Of a stretch of 64,000 bases of DNA, positions 17,501-26,946 are shown piece by piece (position 1 is the stretch's first letter; every line of letters starts with the position of its first letter). This stretch comes from Flavobacteriaceae bacterium UBA7684 (GTDB lineage: Bacteria; Bacteroidota; Bacteroidia; Flavobacteriales; Flavobacteriaceae). Below the pieces are notes generated by a model, which saw nothing but the letters and a program-made list of their open reading frames with translations, was not told where the DNA came from and searched no databases. The stretch covers positions 375,568 to 439,567 of the forward strand of contig DLGW01000005.1 of assembly GCA_002482885.1 (NCBI GenBank), read 5' to 3'. The translations under genes and the position numbers were made by a program.

Positions 17501-19435
17501 ATGTCTTTAATTGATAATAAACTAAGCTCTAACTTCAGAAATATCGGATACTTACCTAGGTGGTATGTTTTATTAATTGATATTGCGATTGTAACACTCA
17601 TCTTTTTAATCACTTTTTTCATTTTTAAAGATGATGAGTTGTTTTTAGTTACTACTCAGAATTTGATTTTTTCGGCTCCCTTATATATAGGGTTCAATGC
17701 TTTGTTTTTTTGGGTTTTTAGGGTTTATTCTGGAATTATTCGTCATTCATCTTTTATTGATGCACTTAAAATTTTAGTTTCTCAAATATCTATTTCGGCA
17801 TTAGTAATCATATCTTATATACTATACTTTTCTAATACACATCAAGAAATTTTTAGTATCGTAGGGATTATTTTTAACGCAGTACTTTCTTATACAGCTC
17901 TTTTTGTTTTTCGATTAATTGTTAAACAATTGTATGACTATTACATCCATAACTTTAGTTCTACCAATGCAAAAAATGTGTTGATTTATGGGTCTGATTC
18001 TAATGCTATTGCTATTGCGAATGCTTTAATTTCAGAATCTCCAAAACGTTTTAAAGTAGTCGGTTTTATTGATAGAAATGATAGTAAAACACTTACATCT
18101 AAAAGGGTTTTAAACTTACCTATATATAATCTTACCAAAAAAATATCTGTTTTGATGCGTTTTAAAAACGCCAGAGCTTTAATTATTGCTGATAAATCTT
18201 TGTCAAACGATGAAAGATTAGCTATTGTAGATCAATGTTTGGAATATGATTATAAAGTTTTTACCGTTCCAATTGTTAAAAACTGGGACGATGGTAAAGA
18301 AATCTCAAAAAGTATTAAATCTTTTCAGATTGAAGATTTATTAGATAGAAAACCGATTTTATTGGATAAAACAGCTATATCTAATCAAATTAAAAATAAA
18401 GTAGTTTTAGTTTCTGGAGCAGCTGGTTCTATTGGTAGTGAAATCATCAGACAAGTAGTTTTATTTGATCCTAAAAAAGTGATTTTAGTAGATCAAGCAG
18501 AATCTCCACTTCACGAAATCAGACTGGAAATAGAAAAAATGACATTAAACTGTCAAGTCATTTGTTTAGTTGCGGATGTTCGTAATCGCGAATTAATGAA
18601 TGAGATTTTTAAGACCTATAAACCAAAAGTAGTTTATCACGCAGCAGCATATAAGCACGTGCCTTTAATGGAAGAAAATCCTTCACAAGCGATTTTTGTA
18701 AATGTAATGGGGACTAAAAATTTAGCAGATTTAGCCTATACTTACGGAGTTGATAAATTCGTGATGGTTTCAACTGATAAAGCAGTTAATCCAAGTAACG
18801 TAATGGGAGCTAGTAAACGTATTGCTGAAATGTACGTACAATCTTTACATCATTATATTCAAAATAATAACGAGGTTTATAAAACAAAATACATTACCAC
18901 TCGTTTTGGTAATGTTTTGGGATCAAATGGCTCTGTAGTTCCTTTATTCAGAAGACAAATTGCAGCAGGAGGACCATTAACCATCACTCATCCCGAAGTA
19001 ATTCGTTATTTTATGACCATACCAGAAGCTTGTCAATTAGTTTTGGAAGCAGGTGCCATGGGTAAAGGAGGAGAGATTTATATTTTTGATATGGGTAAAC
19101 CTGTTAAAATTATAGATTTAGCCAAAAAGATGATTAAATTGGCGGGCTATACTCCTAATAAAGATATTATGATTGAAACTATAGGTTTGCGCCCTGGTGA
19201 AAAATTATACGAAGAATTATTAAATAATACTTCCGAAACTCTACCAACACACAATGAAAAAATTATGATTGCTCAAGATAATGCTTTGGAGTTTGATGCA
19301 ATTTCTTTAAAGGTTGAAGATTTAATAAAAACAGCAACAACCTACCAATCTCATGATATTGTATTTAAGATGAAAGGTATTGTGCCAGAATTTAAGAGTT
19401 TAAATTCTGAATTTTCTGTTTTAGATAATAAATAA
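17501..19435 (+). CDS. pglF: Membrane-bound UDP-N-acetylglucosamine 4,6-dehydratase (PglF/CapD family)
   Basis: A 644-residue nucleotide-sugar dehydratase. Four hydrophobic segments in the first 145 residues anchor it in the inner membrane, a CoA-binding-like domain follows, and the catalytic Rossmann domain begins near residue 305 with SGAAGSIGSEIIRQ. The active-site triad reads Thr425-Asp426-Lys427 in VSTDKAV, the variant that distinguishes PglF/CapD enzymes from Tyr-x3-Lys dehydratases. The product is a UDP-4-keto-6-deoxy-HexNAc, feeding the PglE/PglD pair and perhaps the WbpV-like epimerase. The stretch GLRPGEKLYEELL is also family-typical. Confidence 0.92.
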   Translation: MSLIDNKLSSNFRNIGYLPRWYVLLIDIAIVTLIFLITFFIFKDDELFLVTTQNLIFSAPLYIGFNALFFWVFRVYSGIIRHSSFIDALKILVSQISISALVIISYILYFSNTHQEIFSIVGIIFNAVLSYTALFVFRLIVKQLYDYYIHNFSSTNAKNVLIYGSDSNAIAIANALISESPKRFKVVGFIDRNDSKTLTSKRVLNLPIYNLTKKISVLMRFKNARALIIADKSLSNDERLAIVDQCLEYDYKVFTVPIVKNWDDGKEISKSIKSFQIEDLLDRKPILLDKTAISNQIKNKVVLVSGAAGSIGSEIIRQVVLFDPKKVILVDQAESPLHEIRLEIEKMTLNCQVICLVADVRNRELMNEIFKTYKPKVVYHAAAYKHVPLMEENPSQAIFVNVMGTKNLADLAYTYGVDKFVMVSTDKAVNPSNVMGASKRIAEMYVQSLHHYIQNNNEVYKTKYITTRFGNVLGSNGSVVPLFRRQIAAGGPLTITHPEVIRYFMTIPEACQLVLEAGAMGKGGEIYIFDMGKPVKIIDLAKKMIKLAGYTPNKDIMIETIGLRPGEKLYEELLNNTSETLPTHNEKIMIAQDNALEFDAISLKVEDLIKTATTYQSHDIVFKMKGIVPEFKSLNSEFSVLDNK

Positions 19436-19457
19436 ACTAACTAAACTAACTACATAA

Positions 19458-20231
19458 ATGAATACCAAAAAAATATTAATTCTTTTTTTTATTACCTCAT
19501 TTTTCATTTTGACTTCTTGTGCTTCCAAAAAGAAAATTGTTTACATGCAAAATGCAGACAGCTCATTGGGTAAAAGTGAAAAATTATTTGAAACCAAATT
19601 ACAACCTGACGATTTATTATTAATACATGTTTCTGCCAAAGACTTAGAGTCTGCACAACCCTTTAATTTAGAAATATTAATGGTTCCGCCAGCAGGTAGT
19701 ACAGGTGCGGGTCAACGTCAACAGCAATTGTATATGATTGACAACGAGGGGTATATTCAATTTCCAGTTTTAGGAAAACTTAAAATAGGAGGATTAACAA
19801 GGGCGCAAGCAATAAATTTGTTTACTGAAAAATTAAATGAGTATTTACAAAGTCCAATAGTTAATCTAAGAATTATGAACTTTAAAGTTTCTGTATTAGG
19901 AGAAGTCCACAGACCAGGAACGTATAATATACCAACCGAACGCATCACTTTGTTAGATGCTCTTTCAATGGCAAGTGATTTAACTATTTATGGACAAAGA
20001 AAAAACATATTGGTAATCAGAGAAATAGAAGGGAAAAAAACAACACAAAGAGTTGATTTAACCAGTTCAGATTTTATTAATTCAGATTTCTATTATTTAA
20101 AACAAAATGATGTAGTTTATGTAGAGCCTAATAAAACAAGAACTAACGCATCTGCCGTAGGTCCGAATATTTCTATAGCACTTTCTGTAGTTTCCTTGTT
20201 AGTAACTATTTTTGCATTATCAATTAAATAA
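19458..20231 (+). CDS. wza: Polysaccharide export outer-membrane lipoprotein (Wza family)
   Basis: A 257-residue lipoprotein with a signal peptide and lipobox ending at Cys21 (FILTSCAS). A polysaccharide-export domain begins with KLQPDDLLLIHVSAKD, followed by a SLBB-type domain (FKVSVLGEVHRPGTYNIP) and a C-terminal hydrophobic segment (ISIALSVVSLLVTIFALSI). It forms the export pore together with the Wzc kinase encoded 14 bases downstream. The C-terminal hydrophobic segment is common in Bacteroidota Wza proteins and may span a membrane. Confidence 0.92.
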   Translation: MNTKKILILFFITSFFILTSCASKKKIVYMQNADSSLGKSEKLFETKLQPDDLLLIHVSAKDLESAQPFNLEILMVPPAGSTGAGQRQQQLYMIDNEGYIQFPVLGKLKIGGLTRAQAINLFTEKLNEYLQSPIVNLRIMNFKVSVLGEVHRPGTYNIPTERITLLDALSMASDLTIYGQRKNILVIREIEGKKTTQRVDLTSSDFINSDFYYLKQNDVVYVEPNKTRTNASAVGPNISIALSVVSLLVTIFALSIK

Positions 20232-20245
20232 TTAGTCTTTTTATA

Positions 20246-22645
20246 ATGAATTTATATTCTCAGAACGAAGTAGAAGAAAAAAAGTTTGATTTAAAATACG
20301 AACTTTATAAGTATTTGGTATACTCTAAATGGTTTGTAGCCAGTATTATAGTAACTCTTTTTTTAGCTTGGTTATTTTTAAGATATTCCGAAAACGAGTA
20401 TAAGACCAATATTGTTATTTTAGTTAAGAACGATAAAAATGCCGATTTAGCGAGTCAATTAATGCCGTTTTCTGATTTAGGAATGGTTAAAAACAGTAAC
20501 TTAAAAGATAATCAAATTGAGATCTTAAAATCTAGAACACTTTTAGAAAATACCGTTAAGCGATTAAACTTAAACGAAATTTACATCAAAAAAGGACTTG
20601 TAAAAAAATCCGAGGTTTATGGAAAAGATTGTCCAATTTCGATTAATTTTTTAGATGCGGATGAAAGTTTCTACGAAAAAGACACTGTGTTGTGCGTATA
20701 TGGAATAGATAAAGATAAATTTAAAATTCGTAATTCTGTAGGAGAAAAAATAGGAACATTTTCTTATTCTCAAACATTTAAAACAGCATTAGGTAGAATA
20801 AAAGTAGAAAAAAATCAAATCTATGATTTTGAGGATAATTATGATTTTGAAATTACTCTAAAAATTGTTCCTGTAGAAAGAGCTGTAGCTCTTTATAAAA
20901 AGAAGATAGTAGTTGAAGGGATAAGCAAAACTACTGATTTAGTTAATATATCTATCGTAGATCCTATTAAAGAAAGATCAAGAGATTTGTTAAAATCTTT
21001 AGTCAATACCTATAATGAAGAAGCGGTTAACGATGAACGATTAGTTTCTCAGAAAACCATTTCTTTTGTGGACGACAGATTAGACTTAATCACTACCGAG
21101 TTAGGTGATTTAGAATCGGGTACAGAGCAGTTCAAAAAGAAAAATAAAATCACCGATATTGTTTCAGAAGCGGGAATTTATTTAGAGAATGTAAGTACTT
21201 ATGAAAACACTTTGGTTAAAACACAAACGGATTTAAGAATTGTAGACACCATGATTGATTTGCTACAAAAAAATGCGGATGATGATTTGATACCAACAGG
21301 AATAGTTCCATCAGAAACCAATGCTAGCAGTTTAATTTATGAATACAACAGATTGTTATTGGAAAGAAATAGATTAATTAAAAATTCATCTATAAAAAAC
21401 CCGACAGTTGCAAACATTGATAGAAACTTAAGTGCTTTAAGATTAAGTATAAAAGAAAGTTTAAATAGCTTAAAGCAAACCATAAATGTTAGGTTACAGA
21501 ATATTAGATCTCAAGAAACTGTTTTAGGGGGTAGAATTTCCAAGATTCCTACTCAAGAACGTGAGTTCCGAGAAATCAAACGTAAACAACAAATAAAAGA
21601 AACTCTATTTCTGTTCTTAATTCAAAAAAGGGAAGAAGCTGCTATACAGTTAGAATTAGCTGCTCCGATATCTAAGATTGTAGATCAGCCTTACACACAA
21701 TCCACACCAGTTTTTCCTAAAAAATCATTAATTTATTTATCTGCATTATTTTTAGGTATTGCTCTACCTGGTTTTGTGATTTATTTAATATACCTATTCG
21801 ATACTAAAGTTAAATCTAGGAAAGATGTGGAAGATGTTGTTCCTGGATTACCATATTTAGGAGATGTTCCTAGACTTACTGAAGGAGAAGGTGAAATTGT
21901 TCCTGAAAGCAGAACAAGTGCAGCAGAAGCACTAAGAATGATTAGAACCAATGCGGATTTTATGTTGTCAGGTATTCATAAAACTACAGCTAAAATAATT
22001 TTTGCATCTTCTACTATTCCAGGTGAGGGAAAAACCTTCGTATCCGTTAATTTGGCTAAAACCATTTCTTTTACGGGTAAAAAAGTTTTGCTGATGGGAT
22101 TCGATATTCGAAATCCTAAATTAGGAGAATACATGGATTTACCTAATAATGGTATTACTAATTATATATTAAGCGAAGATGTTACTTTAGATAAAGTAAT
22201 TGTTAAACATCCTACACTTAAGCATTTAGATATTTTACCTGCAGGTGTTATACCTCCTAATCCTGCAGAGTTATTGTTGAATGATAAAGTAAATCATATG
22301 TTTAAAACATTAGGTGAGATGTATGATTATATAGTGGTAGATACCGCTCCTTTATCATTAGTAACAGATACTTTTTTACTTTCTAAATATGCGGATTTAT
22401 TTATTTATGTGGTAAGAGCCAATCACTTAGAAAAAAGCATGTTAGAGTTAACACGTAAAATATATAACGAGAAAAAGTTAAATAATGTCGCTTTTGTATT
22501 AAATGATACCATGCAAGAATCCAAAGGTTATGGTTACGGCTACGGTTATGGCTACGGCTACGGCTACGGCTATGGTTATGGTTATGGACAAAGTGAGGCT
22601 ATCCATAAGAAAAAGAAATTACCTTGGTATAAAAAAATATTTTAA
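20246..22645 (+). CDS. wzc: Polysaccharide co-polymerase / BY-kinase (Wzc family) with Gly-Tyr tail
   Basis: A 799-residue bacterial tyrosine kinase controlling polymer length and export. The N-terminal Wzz domain has one membrane helix near residue 30 and the second near residue 490, with long periplasmic coiled helices between. The cytoplasmic kinase has Walker A STIPGEGKT (residues 589-597, Lys596), a Walker A' VLLMGFDIRNP in which the first acidic residue is replaced by Gly, and a Walker B-like YDYIVVDTAPL. The C terminus contains ten Gly-Tyr dipeptides, the autophosphorylation cluster, followed by a basic KKKKLPWYKK end. No partner low-molecular-weight phosphatase gene is seen in the window. 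Confidence 0.93.
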   Translation: MNLYSQNEVEEKKFDLKYELYKYLVYSKWFVASIIVTLFLAWLFLRYSENEYKTNIVILVKNDKNADLASQLMPFSDLGMVKNSNLKDNQIEILKSRTLLENTVKRLNLNEIYIKKGLVKKSEVYGKDCPISINFLDADESFYEKDTVLCVYGIDKDKFKIRNSVGEKIGTFSYSQTFKTALGRIKVEKNQIYDFEDNYDFEITLKIVPVERAVALYKKKIVVEGISKTTDLVNISIVDPIKERSRDLLKSLVNTYNEEAVNDERLVSQKTISFVDDRLDLITTELGDLESGTEQFKKKNKITDIVSEAGIYLENVSTYENTLVKTQTDLRIVDTMIDLLQKNADDDLIPTGIVPSETNASSLIYEYNRLLLERNRLIKNSSIKNPTVANIDRNLSALRLSIKESLNSLKQTINVRLQNIRSQETVLGGRISKIPTQEREFREIKRKQQIKETLFLFLIQKREEAAIQLELAAPISKIVDQPYTQSTPVFPKKSLIYLSALFLGIALPGFVIYLIYLFDTKVKSRKDVEDVVPGLPYLGDVPRLTEGEGEIVPESRTSAAEALRMIRTNADFMLSGIHKTTAKIIFASSTIPGEGKTFVSVNLAKTISFTGKKVLLMGFDIRNPKLGEYMDLPNNGITNYILSEDVTLDKVIVKHPTLKHLDILPAGVIPPNPAELLLNDKVNHMFKTLGEMYDYIVVDTAPLSLVTDTFLLSKYADLFIYVVRANHLEKSMLELTRKIYNEKKLNNVAFVLNDTMQESKGYGYGYGYGYGYGYGYGYGYGQSEAIHKKKKLPWYKKIF
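22526..22588 (+). repeat. Hexanucleotide repeat coding for ten Gly-Tyr dipeptides
   Basis: Ten imperfect GGY-TAY units in tandem plus a closing GGA, inside wzc. Both Tyr codons and two Gly codons are mixed, so the array is repetitive but not perfectly slippable. Unit length is six, so gains or losses would keep the reading frame and only change the number of phosphorylatable tyrosines. Confidence 0.95.
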
Positions 22646-22689
22646 TCAATTAATCATTGATTATTAATTCTTTAGATTTAAATTTTATA

Positions 22690-22719
22690 GGCTGTTGGAT
22701 TTTTTCAGCAGCCTTTTTT
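22690..22719 (+). terminator. Rho-independent terminator after the polysaccharide operon
   Basis: Inverted repeat ggctgttg / cagcagcc (one G-T pair) with a short T-rich loop, followed by six T residues. It lies 44 bases after the wzc stop and just before the next gene's start at 22731. Confidence 0.8.
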
Positions 22720-22730
22720 ATTAATAAGAT

Positions 22731-23441
22731 ATGAAAGATTTATTCGGACAAGCCATTTTAGATTATCAAACAGGAAATGCTCCTGAAGACCTGATTACTG
22801 AAACTTCTATTTCAGAAGAAGACGAACTATCAGTAGCTTATTTGTTTAGAGATTACAAACAAATGCCAGCCCTTGAAAAGAAGGCACTTTCATTAGCTAA
22901 AGGAAAAGTGTTGGATTTAGGATGCGGAGCTGGTAGTCACGGTTTGTATTTGCAGAACGAAAAAGGCTTGGAAGTTTGGTCTATGGATATTTCTGCCAAA
23001 GCTATAGAAGCATGTCAATTGCGAGGATTAAAACATCCTGTTTGTACGGATGTGATGCAATATTCGGGTGAAAAATTCGACACCATTTTATTGTTGATGA
23101 ATGGAGCAGGCATGTGCGGACGTTTGAATAAAATGTTTGACTTTTTAACACATTTGAAAACCTTATTGAATGAAGGCGGTCAAATTTTAGTAGACTCTTC
23201 TGACATTATTTATATGTTCGATGAAGATGAAGATGGCGGCCGTTGGATTACCACCGACGAAGACTATTACGGAGAATTGACTTTTTACGTTTCTTATAAA
23301 AATCAAACAGAAGAACCTTTTCCTTGGTTATATGTAGATTACAATACCTTACAAAACGCTGCTCACGCTACTGGATTGCGCTGTGAATTGGTTCAAGAAG
23401 GGGAGCACTATGATTATTTGGCTCGACTAACTAGAACTTAA
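22731..23441 (+). CDS. Class I SAM-dependent methyltransferase
   Basis: A 236-residue Rossmann-fold methyltransferase. The SAM-binding motif I is VLDLGCGAGSHGLYL, followed by the acidic loop VWSMDISAKAIEACQ and the motif IV-like FDTILLLMNGAGM. The substrate is unknown; small-molecule methyltransferases of this type are common. It stands alone on the plus strand after the polysaccharide terminator and converges with queE, so it is probably not part of the polysaccharide operon, although read-through cannot be excluded. Confidence 0.82.
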   Translation: MKDLFGQAILDYQTGNAPEDLITETSISEEDELSVAYLFRDYKQMPALEKKALSLAKGKVLDLGCGAGSHGLYLQNEKGLEVWSMDISAKAIEACQLRGLKHPVCTDVMQYSGEKFDTILLLMNGAGMCGRLNKMFDFLTHLKTLLNEGGQILVDSSDIIYMFDEDEDGGRWITTDEDYYGELTFYVSYKNQTEEPFPWLYVDYNTLQNAAHATGLRCELVQEGEHYDYLARLTRT

Positions 23442-23458
23442 TTTTGAGTGCGTTCGGA

Positions 23459-24091
23459 TTAAGGAATATTCAAATATTTATGGGTTTGTAATGAAATTCT
23501 CCATTTAGGGTTTTTCATTACGTAATCTACAATTAGGGGAGTCATTTCGTTGCGTTTACTCCATTCGGGTTGTAAAAATAAAATAGCGTTTGGATTTACT
23601 TGAGCAGCTTGTTCTTCGGCAAAAATAAAATCGTGTTTATTGTATACAATTACTTTAAGTTCATCAGCAATTTGGTAAGCACTTTCAACGGGTAATTTAT
23701 TTTTTTTTGGAGACAAACAAAACCAATCCCACACACCAGTAACTGGAAAAGCACCAGAAGTTTCAATATGTATTTTGATGTCGTTTTGCTTTAATAAATT
23801 GGTAAAAGGCTGCATGTTCCAAGTAAGCGGTTCTCCACCCGTTACAACCACGGTTTTGGAATAGGCTAAAATATTTTTTACAATTTGATCAATCGATGTA
23901 GGTGGGTGTAAGTCAGCATTCCAACTTTCTTTAACATCACACCAATGACAACCCACATCACAACCGCCAATTCTAACAAAATATGCCGCTGTACCTGTAT
24001 GGAAACCCTCTCCTTGAATGGTATAGAATTCTTCCATTAAAGGAAGCATTTCTCCTTTTTCAACAGCGATTTGGGTGTTTACAGTCGTCAT
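23459..24091 (-). CDS. queE: 7-carboxy-7-deazaguanine synthase (QueE)
   Basis: Radical SAM enzyme making the deazapurine core of queuosine. The 210-residue protein has MLPLMEEFYTIQGEGFHTG and the cluster motif CDVGCHWC (Cys-x3-Cys-x2-Cys), followed by VVVTGGEPL. The ATG at 24091 is preferred over a TTG at 24115 because the extra eight residues look non-conserved. The gene lies downstream of the T9SS plug gene on the same strand and is probably co-transcribed with it. Other queuosine genes are not present in the window. Confidence 0.92.
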   Translation of the reverse strand: MTTVNTQIAVEKGEMLPLMEEFYTIQGEGFHTGTAAYFVRIGGCDVGCHWCDVKESWNADLHPPTSIDQIVKNILAYSKTVVVTGGEPLTWNMQPFTNLLKQNDIKIHIETSGAFPVTGVWDWFCLSPKKNKLPVESAYQIADELKVIVYNKHDFIFAEEQAAQVNPNAILFLQPEWSKRNEMTPLIVDYVMKNPKWRISLQTHKYLNIP

Positions 24092-24133
24092 ATATAATTC
24101 AAATAAAGCGCCCAAAGATAGGTAAATGGATAC

Positions 24134-25381
24134 TTAATTGATAATATTTTCGGAATTAGCAGTTCCTTTTCCTATAACGCGGTCGTATCTTTCTCCGTTA
24201 GCTTTATAATACACAATCACATAATACATGTTTTCCGTTTGATAAAAATTACCATCTAAAGCATTTTCGTAATCAATGTTTCCTTTGTTATCTGCTAGTG
24301 TAAACTGATAGTTTACAAATCCTTGTTTGGCAAGTATCGTTCCTTCGTAAAGATTGGTTTCTTTGTTAAATCTTAGTTTATTGTCTTCTAACAAAGCATA
24401 ATTATTAAACATTCCAGTAACATAAATGTCTTTCTTTTCAAAAAGGGAAGGAGCGTCTAAATACACAAATACCCAAGCGTAATCAGCTTCGATATTGGGT
24501 TGTACTGAATTAATATTTCTAGGTATAAAAGTTCCATTGGCATCAGGATAAAAAGTATAAGGAAAATTTCCTCGGGGTTGAGCTGTGTATAAATGAGAGT
24601 GATATATGTTTTGCAATTGAATTCTATTGATGGTATTAGAGGCCGCTCTTAAATCTTTATTGTCCCAAAATCTGAATTCATTTCCTGCCCAAAATTGGGT
24701 TTCTTGATTGTATTTGTAAATTAATTCGGTACCGATAGTATATTGTGGTTTTACATTATATATAGCGCTGGGCCAATGTCCATTTTGTAGGAGTAAAACT
24801 TTTACGTTTTGTATCGGATTTTGGAATTCCATATTAGATTTAATGCTAAAATCAAGATTGTGTTTAGTGTTCACGGTTTTCATATCTCGACTTCTTTTCA
24901 CCTGTATAGGAATATTACACAGGTCTTCAAAAACAATGAATTTTCTAGAAAAAACAATGTTTTTGTCTTCGTCTAAAATTTTAATCATGTAGTTGCCGCT
25001 TAATTTTATACTGGTAAATTTATTTGGAAAAGCAAGGGTGTAATGGGAATAGATTTGTAAACAGTTAAAGGAGTTTTGATAATCTTGAATCCTTTGTTCG
25101 TCGTAACCTGTTAAGTATTCATTTTTAGCTAAAACCGACGGAGTCCAGTCGTAATTGCAATGTGTAATGGTAAAAAAATAATTGGCTTCATCTCCGTATA
25201 AGTCATCAAATTGAAGTTGAAAAGAATCTCCTAGTCTAAAAACTGGTACTACGGTTTGGTCTCCTTGCGAAAAACTTATGGTTTTAATATTAGAAGGGGG
25301 ATTAATTTCGGTTTGAATTTGAGCTTTAACTTGAAACTGAAATATAATAATAAGTAGGAGCGTGATATTTTTAATATTCAT
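24134..25381 (-). CDS. Type IX secretion system plug protein (DUF5103 family)
   Basis: A 415-residue secreted protein with a cleavable signal peptide ending near IFQFQVKA. It matches the family formerly called DUF5103, which includes the plug that closes the periplasmic or extracellular side of the SprA translocon of the T9SS. Conserved features are GDSFQLQFDDLYGDE, ITHCNYDWTPS near residue 75, and the YAWVFVYLDAP segment that begins the C-terminal half. It is normally a single conserved gene in Bacteroidota with T9SS, which supports the taxonomic reading of the window. Confidence 0.87.
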   Translation of the reverse strand: MNIKNITLLLIIIFQFQVKAQIQTEINPPSNIKTISFSQGDQTVVPVFRLGDSFQLQFDDLYGDEANYFFTITHCNYDWTPSVLAKNEYLTGYDEQRIQDYQNSFNCLQIYSHYTLAFPNKFTSIKLSGNYMIKILDEDKNIVFSRKFIVFEDLCNIPIQVKRSRDMKTVNTKHNLDFSIKSNMEFQNPIQNVKVLLLQNGHWPSAIYNVKPQYTIGTELIYKYNQETQFWAGNEFRFWDNKDLRAASNTINRIQLQNIYHSHLYTAQPRGNFPYTFYPDANGTFIPRNINSVQPNIEADYAWVFVYLDAPSLFEKKDIYVTGMFNNYALLEDNKLRFNKETNLYEGTILAKQGFVNYQFTLADNKGNIDYENALDGNFYQTENMYYVIVYYKANGERYDRVIGKGTANSENIIN

Positions 25382-25584
25382 GCCAAATGCTTTAGGTTAG
25401 TTTTAATCGTAAAAATACACTTTTTATGTTTTTATCAAGCATTTTTTATTTCAAATACCAATATTGTTTATATTGATTCTAAATAAAATTAAAAGGTTAA
25501 AAATATCCTATATCTAGGTCTAAATTTTATTAATTTAGGCGAGTTTTTTATTGTGAATTTATTATTAATAATAATCCTTTAAAT

Positions 25585-26934
25585 ATGTCACAAGACATTC
25601 GTATTAAAAAAGGTTTAGATTTAAATCTTAAAGGGGGCGCGGAGCGAGTAATTTCCGAGGTTTCAAGGTCCCAAATCTATTCCATAAATCCTTTTGATTT
25701 TCATACTGTTATTCCAAAATTAGCGGTTAAAGAAGGGGCACAAGTAAAAGCAGGGGAAGAGGTTTTTTATTCAAAATCACACCCTGAAATTAAGTTTGTC
25801 TCTCCCGTAAGCGGAAAAATTGTTGAAATCAAAAGAGGAGAAAAAAGAGTAATACTTCAAATTAGTATTCAAGCTGATGCTCAAGACGATTTTATTTCTC
25901 ATTCAGTTTCTGAAGTAAGTAAATTATCTTCAGACGAAGTGAAAGCAATTTTGCTGAAATCAGGTGCTTGGCCATTTGTTAAGCAAAGACCTTATGATGT
26001 AATTGCTAATCCAACAGAGTCTCCAAAATCTATTTTTGTTTCCACTTATGCATCAGCACCATTGGCGGCTGATTTTGATTATTTGTTGGAAAACAAATTG
26101 GAAGCATTTCAAGTGGGGTTGAATGCGTTAAAGAAATTAACCACGGGTAAAGTTCACGTTGGGGTTAATGGAAATAAAAATTCAAAGCTTTCACAAGTTT
26201 CCGGAGTTGAAGTTCATAAAATATATGGGCCACACCCTGCAGGAAACGTGGGAGTAATGATTAATAAAATAGACCCTATCAATGCAGGGGAAAAAGTTTG
26301 GGTAATTGATGCACAGCACGTAGCTTCTATTGGAGCATTATTTCAAACAGGTCAATTAAAGCAAACCAAAACAATTGCTTTAGTGGGTTCAGAAGTAGCT
26401 AGACCTCAGTACTACAATGTAACTGTTGGCGCTGAAATTTCCGACATCGTTAAAGGAAAGATTTCTAATGTACCTTCAAGAATTATTAACGGAGATGTAT
26501 TGTCAGGAACCAAAACCAATATCAATGGTTCATTAGGTTTTTATAATAATTCAATCACAGTTATTCCAGAAGGAAACGAGTACCGATTATTCGGATGGTT
26601 ACCATTTGTTGATAATCACATTCATAGTGCCTCACGCACTTCCTTATCCTTTTTGTTTTCAGGTAAAAAATTCGTTCCAAACACTAATTTAAATGGTGAA
26701 GAAAGAGCATTAGTAGTTACTGGTGAAATGGAAAAAGTGATGCCTTTAGACATTTACCCTATGCAATTATTGAAAGCTTGTTTAGCAGGAGATATTGAAG
26801 GGATGGAGAATTTAGGAATATACGAAGTAGCTCCTGAAGACTTTGGATTAATTGATTATACCAATACATCAAAATTAGAAGCTCAAACCATTATCAGAGA
26901 GGCTTTAGATGTAATGATAAAAGAAGTAGGTTAA
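25585..26934 (+). CDS. nqrA: Na+-translocating NADH:quinone oxidoreductase subunit A
   Basis: First gene of a complete nqrABCDEF operon. The 449-residue protein is the cytoplasmic, ubiquinone-site-associated subunit that starts with the usual IRIKKGLDLNLKGGAE and contains GPHPAGNVGVMINKIDPI. Length and motifs match NqrA. The complex couples NADH oxidation to Na+ export and is the main Na+ pump of many marine and freshwater Bacteroidota. A 200-base non-coding region before the start should contain the operon promoter, but I see only a weak TAnnTTTG-like box (25531-25538). Confidence 0.96.
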   Translation: MSQDIRIKKGLDLNLKGGAERVISEVSRSQIYSINPFDFHTVIPKLAVKEGAQVKAGEEVFYSKSHPEIKFVSPVSGKIVEIKRGEKRVILQISIQADAQDDFISHSVSEVSKLSSDEVKAILLKSGAWPFVKQRPYDVIANPTESPKSIFVSTYASAPLAADFDYLLENKLEAFQVGLNALKKLTTGKVHVGVNGNKNSKLSQVSGVEVHKIYGPHPAGNVGVMINKIDPINAGEKVWVIDAQHVASIGALFQTGQLKQTKTIALVGSEVARPQYYNVTVGAEISDIVKGKISNVPSRIINGDVLSGTKTNINGSLGFYNNSITVIPEGNEYRLFGWLPFVDNHIHSASRTSLSFLFSGKKFVPNTNLNGEERALVVTGEMEKVMPLDIYPMQLLKACLAGDIEGMENLGIYEVAPEDFGLIDYTNTSKLEAQTIIREALDVMIKEVG

Positions 26935-26946
26935 TATATAACGACT

